NCBI GenBank assembly: GCA_964397295.1
Contig: CAYNJG010000090.1
Coordinates: 1 to 25,761, forward strand
Direction: 5' to 3'
DNA: 25,761 nt
Source: CAYNJG01 sp964397295
GTDB lineage: Bacteria > Planctomycetota > Planctomycetia > Pirellulales > Pirellulaceae
Both the position numbers and the translations under genes were made by a program. Positions 24,770-25,761 of the stretch are shown piece by piece; the first letter of the stretch is position 1; the number at the start of each line of letters is the position of its first letter. The notes beneath the pieces were generated by a model. The model saw only the letters and a program-made list of their open reading frames with translations, made no database searches and was not told where the DNA came from.

Positions 24770-25609
24770 TTACCCTTGGACGACACGATTCGTAAGCGTA
24801 CCGATGCCATCGATTTCGATATGCACGTCGTCGTCTACGCGGAGCGTAAAATCGCTATCTGGCACGATGCCGGTTCCCGTTAGCAGAAAAACGCCCGTCG
24901 GAAATTCGTTGTCGCGACGAAGGTAGCCGATCAAGTGCTCGAAACTCCGTGCCATTTGCGATGTGGACGTGCTTTCGTCGAAGACCGTTTCTCCGCCGCG
25001 CAGGACGCGCAGTTGGATGCCAATCTTGTCCGGCGCCGGCATTGCTTCAGCCAATGTGATCCACGGGCCAAGACCACAACATTGGCTGTACGTTTTCGCT
25101 TGCGGCAAATAGAGCGGGTTTTCACCCTCGATGTCTCGGCTGCTCATATCGTTACCGACCGTGAAGCCAACCAACTCTGTACGCGAGTTCATGACGAGTG
25201 TTACTTCTGGTTCGGGAACGTTCCATGTCGCATCGTTTCGGATTCGAATGGGTTGTCCTGGTCCAACGACGCGGTGGGGTGTGGCTTTGAAAAACAACTC
25301 GGGTCGGTCTGCTTGATAGACTCGGTCGTAGCACGACGCAGCTGCTTCGGATTCTTCCATTCGAGCCGTTTGGCTTCGCTTGTACGTGACGCCTGCCGCC
25401 CAAACTTCTTGTTCGTCGAGAGGTGGAAGCAATGTTACTTGGTTGAGCGCAACCGGATCACCTTTGCTGGCCGCGTTGACGGAGGCGGCCACGTTTTCCG
25501 ATTCAAGTAACTGTGTAAGCGTCGTTCCGGTCAACGGTGTGATCTGATTCGCGTCCACCAACCCGACCACTGACTTGCCATCGGCGTTTTGGAATTTGCA
25601 GAGCTTCAT
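24770..25609 (-). CDS. fumarylacetoacetate hydrolase-family enzyme (2-keto-3-deoxy acid dehydratase-like)
   Basis: 279 residues. The FAH fold is marked by EVWAAGVTYKRSQ near residue 68, the metal-binding Glu133/Glu135 in WNVPEPEVTLVMN, VGNDMSSRDIEG with Asp154 and Asp159, and Lys172 after LPQA. The GVTYKRS stretch and overall length resemble 2-dehydro-3-deoxy-D-arabinonate dehydratases of sugar-acid breakdown more than true fumarylacetoacetases, which are longer; a 2-hydroxyhepta-diene-dioate isomerase role is also possible. Catalysis in the family uses one Mg2+ in the cytosol. Only 25 bases separate its ATG from the T-run of the tRNA-His terminator, and there is no clear ribosome site, so its promoter is hard to place. 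It leads a two-gene unit. Confidence 0.85.
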   Translation of the reverse strand: MKLCKFQNADGKSVVGLVDANQITPLTGTTLTQLLESENVAASVNAASKGDPVALNQVTLLPPLDEQEVWAAGVTYKRSQTARMEESEAAASCYDRVYQADRPELFFKATPHRVVGPGQPIRIRNDATWNVPEPEVTLVMNSRTELVGFTVGNDMSSRDIEGENPLYLPQAKTYSQCCGLGPWITLAEAMPAPDKIGIQLRVLRGGETVFDESTSTSQMARSFEHLIGYLRRDNEFPTGVFLLTGTGIVPDSDFTLRVDDDVHIEIDGIGTLTNRVVQG

Positions 25610-25634
25610 CCGATTCTCGATTCAGTGTGGCACC

Positions 25635-25683
25635 AAAAAAGAAGCCCGAGTGATGGATCGACGTCGTGTCGTTTCACTCGGGC
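25635..25683 (-). terminator. intrinsic terminator after tRNA-His
   Basis: On the minus strand GCCCGAGTGA and TCACTCGGGC (25674-25683 and 25644-25653) form a perfect 10-bp stem around a 20-base loop that contains its own short palindrome. TTCTTTTTT follows at 25643-25635. It lies 15 bases past the tRNA end. Confidence 0.85.
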
Positions 25684-25698
25684 CTTCAATGTTTCGAG

Positions 25699-25761
25699 GG
25701 TGGATAAGGGGATTCGAACCCCCGACTTTCGGAATCACAATCCGACGCTCTAACCAACTGA
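25699..25761 (-). tRNA. tRNA-His(GTG), 5' end cut by window edge
   Basis: The minus strand shows the D-arm (TCAGTTGGTTAGAGC), anticodon stem TCGGA/TCCGA around loop TTGTGAT, giving anticodon GTG, then T-loop TTCGAAT with a GGGGG/CCCCT stem, and the acceptor strand TATCCAC. The discriminator is C73, which is diagnostic for tRNA-His where it pairs with the extra G-1. CCA is not encoded. About 63 of some 76 bases are present. Confidence 0.95.

Overview
The window looks like a chromosomal segment of a planctomycete of the Pirellulaceae/Rhodopirellula type. The evidence is the gene content: a giant PSCyt1/DUF1549/DUF1553 cytochrome-like protein overlapping a DUF1501 protein, a DUF1559 pseudopilin-like protein, a PEP-CTERM protein with a dockerin-like segment, a secreted sulfatase, and a DUF1080-like secreted protein. 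Moderate GC and frequent GTG/TTG starts fit. No integrase, transposase, IS element, CRISPR array or phage gene was seen. The sequence reads as a core/lineage-specific region rather than an island.

Layout: 1-1423 (minus) is the groES-groEL chaperonin operon, with groEL cut by the left edge. 1704-2474 (minus) is a secreted lectin-fold protein. 2707-6229 (plus) holds a PEP-CTERM surface protein, a DUF1559 protein and a two-helix RCK channel-like protein. 6279-7673 (minus) is a YceI protein followed by a polytopic membrane protein. 7942-9991 (minus) is a three-gene unit: an anchored hypothetical, scpB, and a very acidic repeat protein that starts one base after the scpB stop; it ends in a hairpin terminator. 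10168-10932 (plus) is an anchored hypothetical. 10992-12515 (minus) is a photolyase-related protein. 12571-14674 (plus) is a sulfatase and a zinc deaminase. 14692-15954 (minus) is a secreted ceramidase-N-terminal-family protein. 16045-16698 (plus) is a histidine phosphatase. 16714-17502 (minus) is an XdhC-family protein. 17677-18672 (plus) is a secreted TraB/TIKI-like protein. 18702-24151 (minus) is the DUF1501/PSD1 pair. 24260-25609 (minus) is a fumarylacetoacetate-hydrolase-family enzyme with a small hypothetical. A tRNA-His(GTG) with a strong terminator is cut by the right edge.

Functional groups visible are protein folding (groES/groEL), chromosome segregation (scpB plus the acidic partner), export and surface biology (PEP-CTERM, DUF1559, DUF1501/PSD1, sulfatase, DUF1080-like), and small-molecule enzymes. 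I found no single convincing new multi-gene system. The most unusual points are a channel whose selectivity-filter position lacks GYG, a photolyase-related protein that appears to have lost three of its four iron-sulfur cysteines, a lectin-like domain nested inside the DUF1553 domain, and an acidic repeat gene coupled to scpB.
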